A stretch of 64,000 bases of DNA, from positions 248,001 to 312,000 of the forward strand of contig JADFAE010000014.1 in the NCBI GenBank assembly GCA_015665415.1. The letters are read 5' to 3'. This document shows positions 7,420-15,323 of this stretch, in pieces. The notes under the pieces are model-generated. The model had not been told where the DNA came from. It saw nothing but the letters and a program-made list of their open reading frames with translations, and made no database searches. The stretch is from Roseobacter sp. GTDB taxonomy: Bacteria > Pseudomonadota > Alphaproteobacteria > Rhodobacterales > Rhodobacteraceae. The translations under genes were made by a program, and so were the position numbers. Every line of letters begins with the position of its first letter. The first letter of the stretch is position 1.

Positions 7420-8238
7420 ATGCCCGGTCCCAGGACATATACCGCACATGCAACCGCTCCTATCCGCAGCGGCATGTGTTGCCTTGTCAAAGGCCAGGTT
7501 GCCTTTGCCGGCTCGGGGCCTGGTGATCCTGATCTCTTGACCCTCAAGGTCGCGCGCGCCCTGCAAGAGGCCGATGTCATCCTGTTTGACCGTCTGGTCA
7601 GCGCCGAGATTCTGGAACTGGCAGGCCCGCAGGCCCTTCTCGAAGATGTTGGCAAAGAGGGCTTTGGCCCCTCGATGAGCCAGGCTGAGATCTGCGCCCG
7701 CATGGTCGCCCACGCCCAGAGCGGCAAAAAGGTGCTGCGCCTGAAGTCCGGCGACCCCACCATCTTTGGCCGCCTCGATGAGGAACTCACGGCCTGCGAA
7801 GAGGCCGGTGTTGCCTATCAGATCATGCCCGGCATCACCGCCGCCTCTGCTGCTGTCGCAGGGATTGGCCAAAGCCTGACCCAGCGCGGGCGCAACTCCT
7901 CTGTGCGGTTTCTCACCGGTCACGACATGAAGGGATTCGCCGATCAAGACTGGGCCGCCTTGGCGCGCGCCGGTGAAGTCGCCGCCATCTACATGGGCAA
8001 GAAATCCGCACGTTTCGTGCAGGGCCGTCTGATCATGCATGGGGCCAGCCGCGCCACCCCGGTGACCCTGGTCGAAAATGCCTCTCGGTCCAACCAGCGC
8101 GTGCTGGAAACCACGCTGGACCGCCTGCCAACAGATCTTGCCGAGGCCCGTTTTGACGGCCCCGCTCTTACCTTTCTCGGGCTTGCGCCGCGCCAAACTG
8201 TGGCCGCCCTTTCTGACCTGAACATGGAGCTTGCATAA
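7420..8238 (+). CDS. cobA: uroporphyrinogen-III C-methyltransferase (SUMT) for siroheme
   Basis: Uses S-adenosylmethionine to methylate uroporphyrinogen III at C2 and C7, giving precorrin-2, the precursor of siroheme. The family signature is present: VAFAGSGPGDPDLLTLKVAR near residue 27, then the LRLKSGDPTIFGR loop and PGITAASAAVAG. At 272 residues it is a stand-alone SUMT rather than the three-domain CysG, so dehydrogenase/chelatase steps must come from elsewhere. AAAGAGG precedes the ATG at 7420. It heads the operon whose sulfite reductase needs siroheme, and its stop overlaps the next start by one base. Confidence 0.9.
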   Translation: MPGPRTYTAHATAPIRSGMCCLVKGQVAFAGSGPGDPDLLTLKVARALQEADVILFDRLVSAEILELAGPQALLEDVGKEGFGPSMSQAEICARMVAHAQSGKKVLRLKSGDPTIFGRLDEELTACEEAGVAYQIMPGITAASAAVAGIGQSLTQRGRNSSVRFLTGHDMKGFADQDWAALARAGEVAAIYMGKKSARFVQGRLIMHGASRATPVTLVENASRSNQRVLETTLDRLPTDLAEARFDGPALTFLGLAPRQTVAALSDLNMELA

Positions 8239-8546
8239 TGGCCCGCCCCTTTACCCCCAAAGTCATCACCGCCAACGACCTGATCGAGGGTGATGTGATC
8301 TACTTCAAGGCCGACGACAGCTGGACCCGTGATCTGGCTGAGGCAGAGCTGATCGTGGATGAGGCCGAGGCCCAACTGCGTCTGCTGGACGCCGAAAAGC
8401 AGAACATCTCGATCGTTGGCGCCTATCTGGCCGACGCCAAAGCCGGTGAACACGGCCCCGAACCGGTGCATTTCCGCGAGGATTTCCGCCGCAAAGGTCC
8501 GTCCAACTACAGCCATGGTAAGCAGGAGGCTCTCGCCAATGTATAA
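8238..8546 (+). CDS. DUF2849 domain protein of the sulfite-reduction operon
   Basis: Soluble 102-residue protein with no cysteines, matching the DUF2849 family by length, by its opening (KVITANDLIEGDVIYF) and by its place between SUMT and sulfite reductase. No enzyme motif is visible. The ATG shares a base with the SUMT stop and its end overlaps the sulfite reductase start by eight bases, so it is made with these enzymes. It could be an accessory or assembly factor for the reductase; this is inferred only from position. Confidence 0.8.
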   Translation: MARPFTPKVITANDLIEGDVIYFKADDSWTRDLAEAELIVDEAEAQLRLLDAEKQNISIVGAYLADAKAGEHGPEPVHFREDFRRKGPSNYSHGKQEALANV

Positions 8547-10203
8547 GTACAACGCTTTTGACGAGGCCTTTCTGGCCGAACGCAACGCCCAGTTCCGCGC
8601 CCAGGTCGCGCGCCGCGTCGACGGCTCGCTCACCGAGGATGAATTCAAACCCCTGCGCCTGATGAACGGGGTCTATCTGCAGCTGCATGCCTATATGCTG
8701 CGGGTGGCGATCCCCTATGGCACGCTGAATTCTGCCCAGATGCGTCAGCTGGCACTGCTGGCCGAGAAATGGGACAAGGGCTATGGCCATTTCACCACCC
8801 GTCAGAACATCCAGTACAACTGGCCAAAACTGAACGACATCCCCGATATGCTGGATGCTCTGGGTGAGGTTGGCCTGCATGCGATCCAGACCTCTGGCAA
8901 TACCATCCGCAACACCACCGCAGATCACTTTGCCGGTGCCGCTGCGGATGAGCTGACGGATCCGCGCCCCTATGCAGAGCTCATTCGTCAGTGGTCAACA
9001 GATCACCCCGAGTTCCAGTTCCTGGGCCGCAAGTTCAAGATCGGCATCACCGGCAGCCCCAATGATCGCGCTGTGGTCAAGGCCCATGATGTGGGCCTGC
9101 GCATGGTCGAGCAGGATGGCGAGATCGGCTTTGAAGTCATCGTTGGCGGCGGTCTGGGCCGCACCCCCATGGTTGGCAAGGTCATTCGTGACTTCCTGCC
9201 TCAGGCGGATCTGCTGCCCTATCTTGAGGCCGTGCTCAGCGTATACAACGTGCTGGGACGCCGCGACAACAAATACAAGGCCCGCATCAAGATCACCGTG
9301 CAGGAAAACGGCATCGAAAAGATCCGTGAGTTGGTCGAGGCCCGCTTTGAGGAGCGGCGCGGCGAGTTCGACGGCACCGACCAAGAGCTGCTGGCCGAGA
9401 TCAAGACCCATTTCACCCCGCCTGCCCTGCGCAGCGGCAGCACCGAGGCCTATCAGGCCGCCTATGAGACAGATCCGGTGTTCCGCGCCTGGGCAGACAC
9501 CAACCTGGCCGAACATCGCGACAGCGACCACGCCATTGTCACCATCTCGATCAAGGCCCATGGGGCCACACCGGGAGATGCCAGCGCCGAACAGATGCGG
9601 GTCATGGCGGATCTGGCCCAGGAGCTGGGCTATGACGAGCTGCGCATCAGCCACCAGCAGAACGTGATCCTGCCGCATGTCCACAAAAATGACCTGCCGG
9701 CGATCCATGCCCGCCTGAAAGAGGCCAGCCTGGCCACCGCCAATATCGGTTTGATCTCAGATATCATCGCCTGCCCCGGCATGGATTACTGTGCCCTGGC
9801 CACCGCGCGCTCAATCCCTGTGGCGCAGGAAATTGCCACCCGCTTTGACGAGTTAAAGCTGGAGCATGACATCGGTCATCTGCAGATCAAGATTTCGGGC
9901 TGTATCAATGCCTGTGGTCACCACCATGTGGCCCATATCGGCATTCTCGGGTTGGACCGTGCCGGGGTGGAAAACTACCAAATCACCCTGGGTGGTGACG
10001 CCACTGAAACCGCCGCGATCGGTACCCGTACCGGCCCCGGTTTTGCCTATGACGAGATCGTGCCCGCCGTCGAACGGCTGGTCGAGACCTATCTTGCGAT
10101 CCGGACCGGGGAGGAAGAAACCTTCCTGGAAACCTATCGCCGCCTTGGCATGGAGCCTTTCAAGACCGCGCTCTACCCCGAGGCTCAGAAAAAGGTGGCA
10201 TAG
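8539..10203 (+). CDS. cysI: sulfite (nitrite/sulfite) reductase hemoprotein
   Basis: Siroheme and [4Fe-4S] enzyme reducing sulfite to sulfide with six electrons, about 554 residues. The start at 8539 (MYKYNAFDEAFLAERN) follows AGCAGGAGGC; the longer frame from 8359 overlaps DUF2849 and is rejected. Two ferrodoxin-like half domains are seen. The cluster ligands are C412 and C418 (CPGMDYC) and C455 and C459 (CINAC), with the siroheme-facing histidines just after (GHHH). No CysJ flavoprotein is encoded nearby, so electrons probably come from ferredoxin. A nitrite reductase role cannot be excluded by sequence, but the cysH neighbour argues for sulfite. Confidence 0.9.
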   Translation: MYKYNAFDEAFLAERNAQFRAQVARRVDGSLTEDEFKPLRLMNGVYLQLHAYMLRVAIPYGTLNSAQMRQLALLAEKWDKGYGHFTTRQNIQYNWPKLNDIPDMLDALGEVGLHAIQTSGNTIRNTTADHFAGAAADELTDPRPYAELIRQWSTDHPEFQFLGRKFKIGITGSPNDRAVVKAHDVGLRMVEQDGEIGFEVIVGGGLGRTPMVGKVIRDFLPQADLLPYLEAVLSVYNVLGRRDNKYKARIKITVQENGIEKIRELVEARFEERRGEFDGTDQELLAEIKTHFTPPALRSGSTEAYQAAYETDPVFRAWADTNLAEHRDSDHAIVTISIKAHGATPGDASAEQMRVMADLAQELGYDELRISHQQNVILPHVHKNDLPAIHARLKEASLATANIGLISDIIACPGMDYCALATARSIPVAQEIATRFDELKLEHDIGHLQIKISGCINACGHHHVAHIGILGLDRAGVENYQITLGGDATETAAIGTRTGPGFAYDEIVPAVERLVETYLAIRTGEEETFLETYRRLGMEPFKTALYPEAQKKVA

Positions 10204-10207
10204 CCCC

Positions 10208-10984
10208 ATGGTGAACCTTGAAACACAACACGTTGAACCGGGAGGGCCGACCGCCTCTCATACTGACGCCCTGACCCAAAAGGTCGCGGATCTCAATGCC
10301 CGCTACCGCCACCACTCTGCCACCTCGGTGATGCAGGGGGCGATGCAGGATGCCGGCCATATCGCGCTGGTCTCCAGCTTTGGGGCTGAATCCGTGGTGC
10401 TGCTGCACATGGCCGCTGTGATCGATCCCATGGTGCCGGTGATCTTTGTCGACACCGAATTGTTGTTCACCGAAACGCTGGTCTACCAGCAAGAGGTGAG
10501 CGAACGCCTGGGGCTGCGCAATCTGCAGATCGTCAAGGCCGCAGACATCGCCACCAAGGACCCCTATGGTGCGCTGCGGTTCTCGGACACCGATGCCTGC
10601 TGCGCGCTGCGCAAGACCGCACCGCTGCAACAGGCCTTGAACGGGTTTGACGGCTGGATCACCGGACGCAAACGCTTTCAGGCTGGCAGCCGGGCCGCGC
10701 TGGACTTCTTTGAAGTGGAAGAGACCGACGCCGGCCGCACGGGCCGCATCAAGATCAACCCGCTGGCCCATTGGGCCCCGGAAGATGTGCGCGCCTATAT
10801 GGATGAAAACCGTCTGCCCCGTCACCCGCTGGTGGCCAAGGGCTATCCTTCGATCGGCTGTGCCCCCTGCACCAGCCCGGTCGCCGAAGGCGAAGACCCC
10901 CGCGCCGGACGCTGGCGTGACCAGACCAAGGAAGAATGCGGCATTCACGTGGTGAATGGCAAATTCATCCGCACAGGAGCATGA
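10208..10984 (+). CDS. cysH: phosphoadenylyl/adenylyl-sulfate reductase
   Basis: Reduces activated sulfate to sulfite using thioredoxin or glutaredoxin. The ATG at 10208 starts four bases after the cysI stop. The protein has 258 residues. Cysteines C131-C132 and C218/C221 (CAPC) are the four ligands of a [4Fe-4S] cluster, which marks the APS-type (or dual APS/PAPS) reductase, and ECGIH at 242-246 gives catalytic C244. The P-loop-like SSFGAESVVLLH binds the nucleotide. The terminal ATGA overlap with the DUF934 gene indicates coupling. Whether APS or PAPS is preferred cannot be read directly, but the Cys pattern favours APS. Confidence 0.9.
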   Translation: MVNLETQHVEPGGPTASHTDALTQKVADLNARYRHHSATSVMQGAMQDAGHIALVSSFGAESVVLLHMAAVIDPMVPVIFVDTELLFTETLVYQQEVSERLGLRNLQIVKAADIATKDPYGALRFSDTDACCALRKTAPLQQALNGFDGWITGRKRFQAGSRAALDFFEVEETDAGRTGRIKINPLAHWAPEDVRAYMDENRLPRHPLVAKGYPSIGCAPCTSPVAEGEDPRAGRWRDQTKEECGIHVVNGKFIRTGA

Positions 10985-11391
10985 GTGATATGACTGTAAT
11001 CGTGAGTGATGCGGGCTTTGGTCCCGACAGCTGGACCGCTGGGTTCGAGGGTGAAACCGCTTTGGATCTGACCTCGGATACCGATCCCGCCAGCCTGGCC
11101 GGGCAGATTGCCGGTGCTGAGATGATCCGGATCGACTTTCCCAGCTTTGCCGATGGCCGTGGCTTTACCCTGGCGCGCCAATTGCGCCTGATGGGCTATA
11201 CCGGCCGCCTGCGGGCCAAGGGGCATGTCCTGGCGGACCAATACGCCATGGCCCGTCGCACCGGCTTTGATGAGGTGGAAATCAGCGATGAGCTCGCCGC
11301 CCGTCAACCACAGGAGCAATGGCTTGCCCGCTCCCAGTGGGGCGCACATAACTATCAGGCCCGCCTGCGCGGTGGCTCTGCCGCCCGCTAA
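10981..11391 (+). CDS. DUF934 protein of the sulfite-reduction operon
   Basis: Soluble 136-residue protein of the DUF934 family, starting inside the cysH stop (ATGA). Recognisable parts are IRIDFPSFADGRGFTLARQL near residue 50, and GYTGRLRAKGHVLADQYAMA just after, which are the conserved core. A start three codons later (MTVIVSD) is also possible. It has no cysteines and no obvious catalytic motif. It regularly travels with cysI/cysH, so a role in sulfite reductase maturation or electron delivery is reasonable but unproven. Confidence 0.8.
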   Translation: MSDMTVIVSDAGFGPDSWTAGFEGETALDLTSDTDPASLAGQIAGAEMIRIDFPSFADGRGFTLARQLRLMGYTGRLRAKGHVLADQYAMARRTGFDEVEISDELAARQPQEQWLARSQWGAHNYQARLRGGSAAR

Positions 11392-11477
11392 GCCCGCCTT
11401 CACCCCTCCAGGACAGCCCCGGATTACGGCACCTCTGCGCAACAGACGCAGCGGCGTTGCAAATTCCGGGGCTTCCC

Positions 11478-11491
11478 CTGACCTACATCAA
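11478..11491 (+). promoter_or_regulatory. FNR/FnrL-like site upstream of fpr
   Basis: CTGAC-CTAC-ATCAA differs by one base from the TTGAC/T-N4-ATCAA half-site arrangement recognised by FNR/Dnr proteins. It lies 36-49 bases before the fpr start, a distance that allows activation or repression. No -35 or -10 element is clear. Confidence 0.3.
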
Positions 11492-11526
11492 AGATTAATC
11501 AGAGGTGCCGGTTACAGAGACCGGTA

Positions 11527-12399
11527 ATGCAACCGATGAACGAGATTACGCCCGTGACCGATGCTGCGACCAATGCCGCGCCTGTAAAGGCCGTCCCCAC
11601 CCTGCCCGACGCCCAGACCGTGACCGAGGTCAAACACTGGACCGACAAGCTATTTTCCTTTCGGGTGACCCGCCCCGCCTCGCTGCGGTTCCGCTCTGGT
11701 GAATTTGTGATGATCGGCCTGATGGGCGAGGTCAACGAGAAGACCGGCAAGCAAAAACCGCTGCTGCGTGCCTATTCCATCGCTTCGCCCAGCTGGGACG
11801 AAGAAATGGAGTTCTATTCGATCAAGGTTGAGGACGGCCCGCTGACTTCGCGGCTGCAGCACATCAAACCCGGTGACGAGATCATTCTGCGCCCCAAACC
11901 CGTCGGCACCCTGGTGCATGACGCGCTGATTCCCGGCAAACGGCTGTGGTTCTTTGCCACCGGTACAGGCTTTGCGCCCTTTGCGTCGCTGCTGCGCGAA
12001 CCACAGACCTATGAGGACTACGACGAGGTCATCATCACCCACACCTGCCGCACCGCCGGTGAGCTGACCTATGGCCGCGAGCTGATCGAGGGTCTGAAAA
12101 CCGATGAGCTGCTCAACGAGGTGATTGGCGAAGGGTTTTGGAAGAAGATCAAATACTATCCCACCACCACCCGCGAAGAGAGCCCCAAGATGGGTCGGAT
12201 CACCGATCTGATCAACTCTGGCGAAGCCTACAAGGATCTCGACGTGACGCCGCTGTGCCCAGACAATGATCGTGCGATGATCTGCGGCAACATGGCCTTC
12301 AATCTGGAACTGAAAGACATGTTGGAAAAGGCAGGCCTGGAGGAAGGCGCCAACTCCAAACCGGCGCAATATGTGGTGGAAAAGGCCTTTTTGGACTGA
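11527..12399 (+). CDS. fpr: ferredoxin--NADP(+) reductase
   Basis: FAD enzyme moving electrons between NADPH and ferredoxin or flavodoxin; 290 residues. The FAD-binding RAYSIASPSWDEEMEF motif (RxYS) and the pyridine nucleotide-binding WFFATGTGFAPFASLLR and MICGNMAFN segments are all present, and the C-terminus ends in the short bacterial form (VEKAFLD). A start at 11536 (MNEITP) is possible. It lies 135 bases after the sulfite-reduction genes in the same direction, so it may supply reduced ferredoxin to sulfite reductase. It ends at a strong terminator. Confidence 0.9.
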   Translation: MQPMNEITPVTDAATNAAPVKAVPTLPDAQTVTEVKHWTDKLFSFRVTRPASLRFRSGEFVMIGLMGEVNEKTGKQKPLLRAYSIASPSWDEEMEFYSIKVEDGPLTSRLQHIKPGDEIILRPKPVGTLVHDALIPGKRLWFFATGTGFAPFASLLREPQTYEDYDEVIITHTCRTAGELTYGRELIEGLKTDELLNEVIGEGFWKKIKYYPTTTREESPKMGRITDLINSGEAYKDLDVTPLCPDNDRAMICGNMAFNLELKDMLEKAGLEEGANSKPAQYVVEKAFLD

Positions 12400-12431
12400 T
12401 CCAATCCAAGGCCGCTTTCTATCTTATGAAG

Positions 12432-12467
12432 AAAGGGCAGCCCCAACCGGGACTGCCCTTTCTTTTT
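12432..12467. terminator. bidirectional terminator after fpr
   Basis: AAAGGGCAG / CTGCCCTTT stem of 9 pairs with a 12-base loop, followed by TCTTTTTG on the plus strand. On the minus strand the same stem is followed by CTTTCTTC, so it can also end the message of the convergent alanine-rich protein gene. Confidence 0.8.
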
Positions 12468-12515
12468 GTCAAAACCATTCTGGCTTTTTGTCAGACCCAG
12501 CCTGGTACGCGCAGC

Positions 12516-13235
12516 TTACAGCCCCAGCGCGGTCTTCACCTGATCCAGCACGCCCGACAGCAGTTCGGGGTTGTCCTTGGCCTGGGTCAAGGCCGTGCTC
12601 AGCATGGTTTTCTGGGCCGTGCCCAGCTCGGAGCCATTGATCATTTCGACCACTTTGTCGAAGTCAAACCCATCGAGGCTGAGATACTCCGCCATGCCAC
12701 CCAGGGCCTCGCCAGCGGCCGCTACGGTTTCGCTCGCCGCTTCAGTCGCCGTGTCGGTCACTGTTTCTGTCACGGTCTCAGTTGCGGCCTCAACTGCTTC
12801 AGCTGCCGCAGAATCTGCGGCCTCGGTGGCTGTCTCGGTCACAGTTTCGGTCACACTGTCGGCAACGGCTTCGGCTTCGCTGGCCAGATCGGCAGCCGCG
12901 TCTGCAGCCTCAGTCGCAGCCTCCACGGCTTCGTCAACCACCGCGCTTGCGGCCTCACCAACACCCTCTACGGCCTCGCTCACGTCTTCTGCCAGCTCCT
13001 CTGCGGCCTCAGTGGCCGTTTCCGCGACGGAGTCAACAACAGCCTCCTCAGCCGTGCCAGCCTCTTCCGTCACCTCTTCGCTGGTTGTCACAGGCGTCGC
13101 TTCGTCCAATGCGCTCTCAACCGCAGCAGCATCCTCTGCGACCACCGCAGGGGCAACTTCCTGCTGGCTTTGGACATAGAAATAGCCCGCCGCCGCAACA
13201 ACACCCAATCCCAAAATTACAATAACCGGTTTCAT
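12516..13235 (-). CDS. membrane-anchored alanine/glutamate/threonine-rich repeat protein
   Basis: The start at 13235 (MKPVIVILGLGVVAAAGYFYV) follows AAAAAAGGAGACGGGTG and opens an N-terminal membrane anchor. Residues about 35-175 are low complexity, built from units such as EAATEAA, TETVTET and AVEGVGEA with few other residues, which would form long amphipathic helix or coiled coil in the periplasm. A compact C-terminal domain of about 60 residues (LSLDGFDFDKVVEMINGSEL, then TMLSTALTQAKDNPELLSGV) looks conserved and is the only globular part. No enzyme motif. About 239 residues. Function unknown; a spacer between membrane and a binding domain is the plain reading. Confidence 0.75.
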   Translation of the reverse strand: MKPVIVILGLGVVAAAGYFYVQSQQEVAPAVVAEDAAAVESALDEATPVTTSEEVTEEAGTAEEAVVDSVAETATEAAEELAEDVSEAVEGVGEAASAVVDEAVEAATEAADAAADLASEAEAVADSVTETVTETATEAADSAAAEAVEAATETVTETVTDTATEAASETVAAAGEALGGMAEYLSLDGFDFDKVVEMINGSELGTAQKTMLSTALTQAKDNPELLSGVLDQVKTALGL

Positions 13236-13595
13236 CACCCGTCTCCTTTTTTGATCTGCAACTGTGCAGTTCTGATGGCCGGGACCTGCGCCCGAAACGG
13301 GTGTCACACAAGGGGGAATATCGGCCCCGAGACCTCATCAGCCAAAGCCCGCCACCGGTTTCAGGGCGCATCGGCAAAAAGCAGCGAGTCCCCATTTGAC
13401 ACCCGGCCCGGCGCAGGAATTAACCATATAATGACGCTAGCAGGCCGCATTTGCAAAAAACGGGGTGTCCTCCTGCGTAAAAGTGACAATCCAACAGGAT
13501 TTCCACCGTCCTGCCCAAGGTTGCGCCTTGAAACATCCCAAGGTTCCGTTTAAGTTCCGTGCTCGAAAAAAGGCAATCATCAAAGGATCAAAGCC
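13236..13595. other. 360-bp gap between divergent genes
   Basis: No gene is visible. A perfect TATAAT hexamer at 13427-13432 points towards infC, but the nearest TTGACA (13396-13401) is 25 bases upstream of it, too far for a normal sigma-70 promoter. The infC ribosome site AAAGGA is at 13582-13587. Confidence 0.5.
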
Positions 13596-14144
13596 ATAGC
13601 CCGCAGACCTCATAATGCGCCGCCGCAACGTGATACCGGCCCGCGCACAAACGAAAAAATTCGCGCCTCTGAAATTCGCCTGATTGGCGCTGATGGCGAA
13701 AATGTCGGTGTTGTACACCCGGCAAAGGCTATGGACATGGCTGCTGAGGCAGGTCTTGATCTGGTTGAAATCTCGCCCAATGCGACCCCGCCTGTCTGCA
13801 AGATCATGGACTTTGGTAAGTTCAAATACGAGCAGCAAAAGCGCGAAAGCGAAGCCCGCAAGAAGCAGAAGATCATTGAAGTCAAAGAGGTCAAGTTCCG
13901 GCCCAACACCGACACCAATGACTATGAAGTGAAAATGCGCAATGTCTTCAAGTTCCTCGAGGCTGGCGACAAGGTGAAGATCACTCTGCGCTTTCGTGGC
14001 CGCGAGATGGCGCACCAGAACCTGGGCCGCCAATTGCTGGAGCGCGTTGCCGAAGACGTCAAAGAGCTCGGCAAAGTGGAAAACATGCCCAAAATGGAAG
14101 GCCGCCAAATGGTCATGATGATCGGGCCCCTTCCACAAAAGTGA
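13596..14144 (+). CDS. infC: translation initiation factor IF-3, probable ATA start
   Basis: IF-3 binds the 30S subunit and checks initiator tRNA and start codon. The open frame continues upstream of the first ATG (13731) into a typical alphaproteobacterial N-terminus ([20 protein letters not shown]), so the start must be a non-AUG codon. ATA at 13596 lies eight bases after AGGA and gives a protein of 182 residues, normal for the family; ATC at 13587 overlaps that ribosome site and is less likely. The N domain continues with [13 protein letters not shown], then the linker and the C domain ([20 protein letters not shown]). Rare start codons let IF-3 repress its own synthesis. A terminator follows. 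Confidence 0.93.
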   Translation: MARRPHNAPPQRDTGPRTNEKIRASEIRLIGADGENVGVVHPAKAMDMAAEAGLDLVEISPNATPPVCKIMDFGKFKYEQQKRESEARKKQKIIEVKEVKFRPNTDTNDYEVKMRNVFKFLEAGDKVKITLRFRGREMAHQNLGRQLLERVAEDVKELGKVENMPKMEGRQMVMMIGPLPQK

Positions 14145-14165
14145 TGCCACAGTAAATCTGTGTCC

Positions 14166-14203
14166 AAAAAGCGTCCCAACCTGTCAGGCTGGGGCGTTTT
14201 TTT
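14166..14203 (+). terminator. Rho-independent terminator of infC
   Basis: GCGTCCCAACC / GGCTGGGGCG stem with one G-U type pair and one mismatch, five-base loop, followed by seven T residues. It starts about 20 bases after the infC stop. Confidence 0.8.
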
Positions 14204-14385
14204 GTTCGGCGCAACCTGCTGGCTTTCTGCCCTTGGGCACCGCAGCAAATGACAGTCGGTCCAGTATAGCAGCCAGGCCAGAATGACCGTCTGGCCAGAA
14301 ACGCAAAGGCCCAGCCCGGAACAGCTCCCGGCCTGGGCCTTGCATATTAACTTCAGATCCGCAAATGCAAATAGCGGATCCGCGC

Positions 14386-15174
14386 TCAGGCAGAGGCGGC
14401 AACTGCCCGTTTGGCGAGCACGCCAACAAGATGCGCCCGATAGGCCTTGGTGCCGTGAATATCCGCCATCATGCCATCTGCTGCGACGGTAAGCCCGTCC
14501 AGCGCATCGGCGGAGAAGTTCCCGCTCAGCGCCGCTTCCGCTTCAGTCCAGCGGAACACGCCCTCTTCCGAGGCTCCGGTCACCGCAACCCGAACCCCAT
14601 CGGCATATTTGGCCACAAAAACCCCCACCAAGGCAAAGCGCGAGGCCGGTTGCAGGAATTTTTGATAGTTGGCCACCTCCGGCACCGGGAAACGCACCCC
14701 GGTGATGATCTCGCCTTCCTCCAGCGCAGTGGTGAACAGCCCGTCAAAATAGTCATCCGCTGCAATCTCGCGGGCATTGGTGACAATGGTCGCCCCACTG
14801 GCCAGCGCTGCCGCAGGATAGCAAGCCGCCGGATCATTATTGGCCAGCGAGCCGCCGATGGTGCCCCGGTTGCGCACGGCCGGATCGCCAATATGCCCCG
14901 CCAGCACCGCCAGCGCCGGATAAGACCCGGCGGCCTCTGCGGCCACGGTGCCATGGGTTGTGGCACCACCGATGTTCAGATCTGCGCCATCAAGGCGCAG
15001 CCCCTGCATATCGGCAATACCGCCCAACGAGACCAGTTTTGACGGGCTGGCCAGCCGCTGCTTCAACGTTGGGATCAGGGTTTGTCCCCCGCCCAGCGCC
15101 TGTGCCTCTTCTTCGCCCAGCGCGGCCACGGCTTCCGCTACGCTAGAAGGTTTCACAAAGTCGAATTCATACAT
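14386..15174 (-). CDS. coxM: CO-dehydrogenase-type medium (FAD) subunit
   Basis: FAD-binding electron-transfer subunit of a molybdenum hydroxylase, 262 residues. The flavin loops are present: ALGGGQTLIPTLKQRL near residue 25 and RNRGTIGGSLANNDPAACYP near residue 100. AAGGAAATGAGCG precedes the ATG. It is the last of the S-L-M genes and is separated from coxL by 149 bases that hold a triple hairpin array, so its level may differ from that of L. Together with the S subunit it passes electrons from the molybdenum centre to the respiratory chain or another acceptor. Confidence 0.9.
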   Translation of the reverse strand: MYEFDFVKPSSVAEAVAALGEEEAQALGGGQTLIPTLKQRLASPSKLVSLGGIADMQGLRLDGADLNIGGATTHGTVAAEAAGSYPALAVLAGHIGDPAVRNRGTIGGSLANNDPAACYPAAALASGATIVTNAREIAADDYFDGLFTTALEEGEIITGVRFPVPEVANYQKFLQPASRFALVGVFVAKYADGVRVAVTGASEEGVFRWTEAEAALSGNFSADALDGLTVAADGMMADIHGTKAYRAHLVGVLAKRAVAASA

Positions 15175-15234
15175 CGCTCATTTCCTTTCACACGCGGGAC
15201 CCGGCCTTCATTTGGCCCTAAATATCCCGGGGGT

Positions 15235-15310
15235 GCGGGGGCCGGCCCCCGCCTATGCTGTGTGCGGGGGCTGGCCCCCGCCTGTTCTTGCTGCGGGGGT
15301 TGCCCCCCCA
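15235..15310 (-). repeat. three tandem GC hairpins between coxL and coxM
   Basis: Three copies of a GCGGGGGCYGGCCCCCGCCT-type inverted repeat at 15235-15254, 15264-15283 and 15293-15310, with 9-base spacers, giving a 29-bp period. The third copy is degenerate. Each folds into a very stable hairpin in the cox transcript just after the coxL stop. A CCGGGATATTTAGGGCCAAA block next to it matches the intergenic element found elsewhere in this window. Confidence 0.8.
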
Positions 15311-15323
15311 CAGGTTCGCAGTC

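Noticed and set aside
7420-8238. Full three-domain siroheme synthase CysG
   Set aside because: At 272 residues it has only the methyltransferase part.
13396-13432. Sigma-70 promoter TTGACA ... TATAAT before infC
   Set aside because: The two hexamers are 25 bases apart, too far for a normal 16-18 base spacer.
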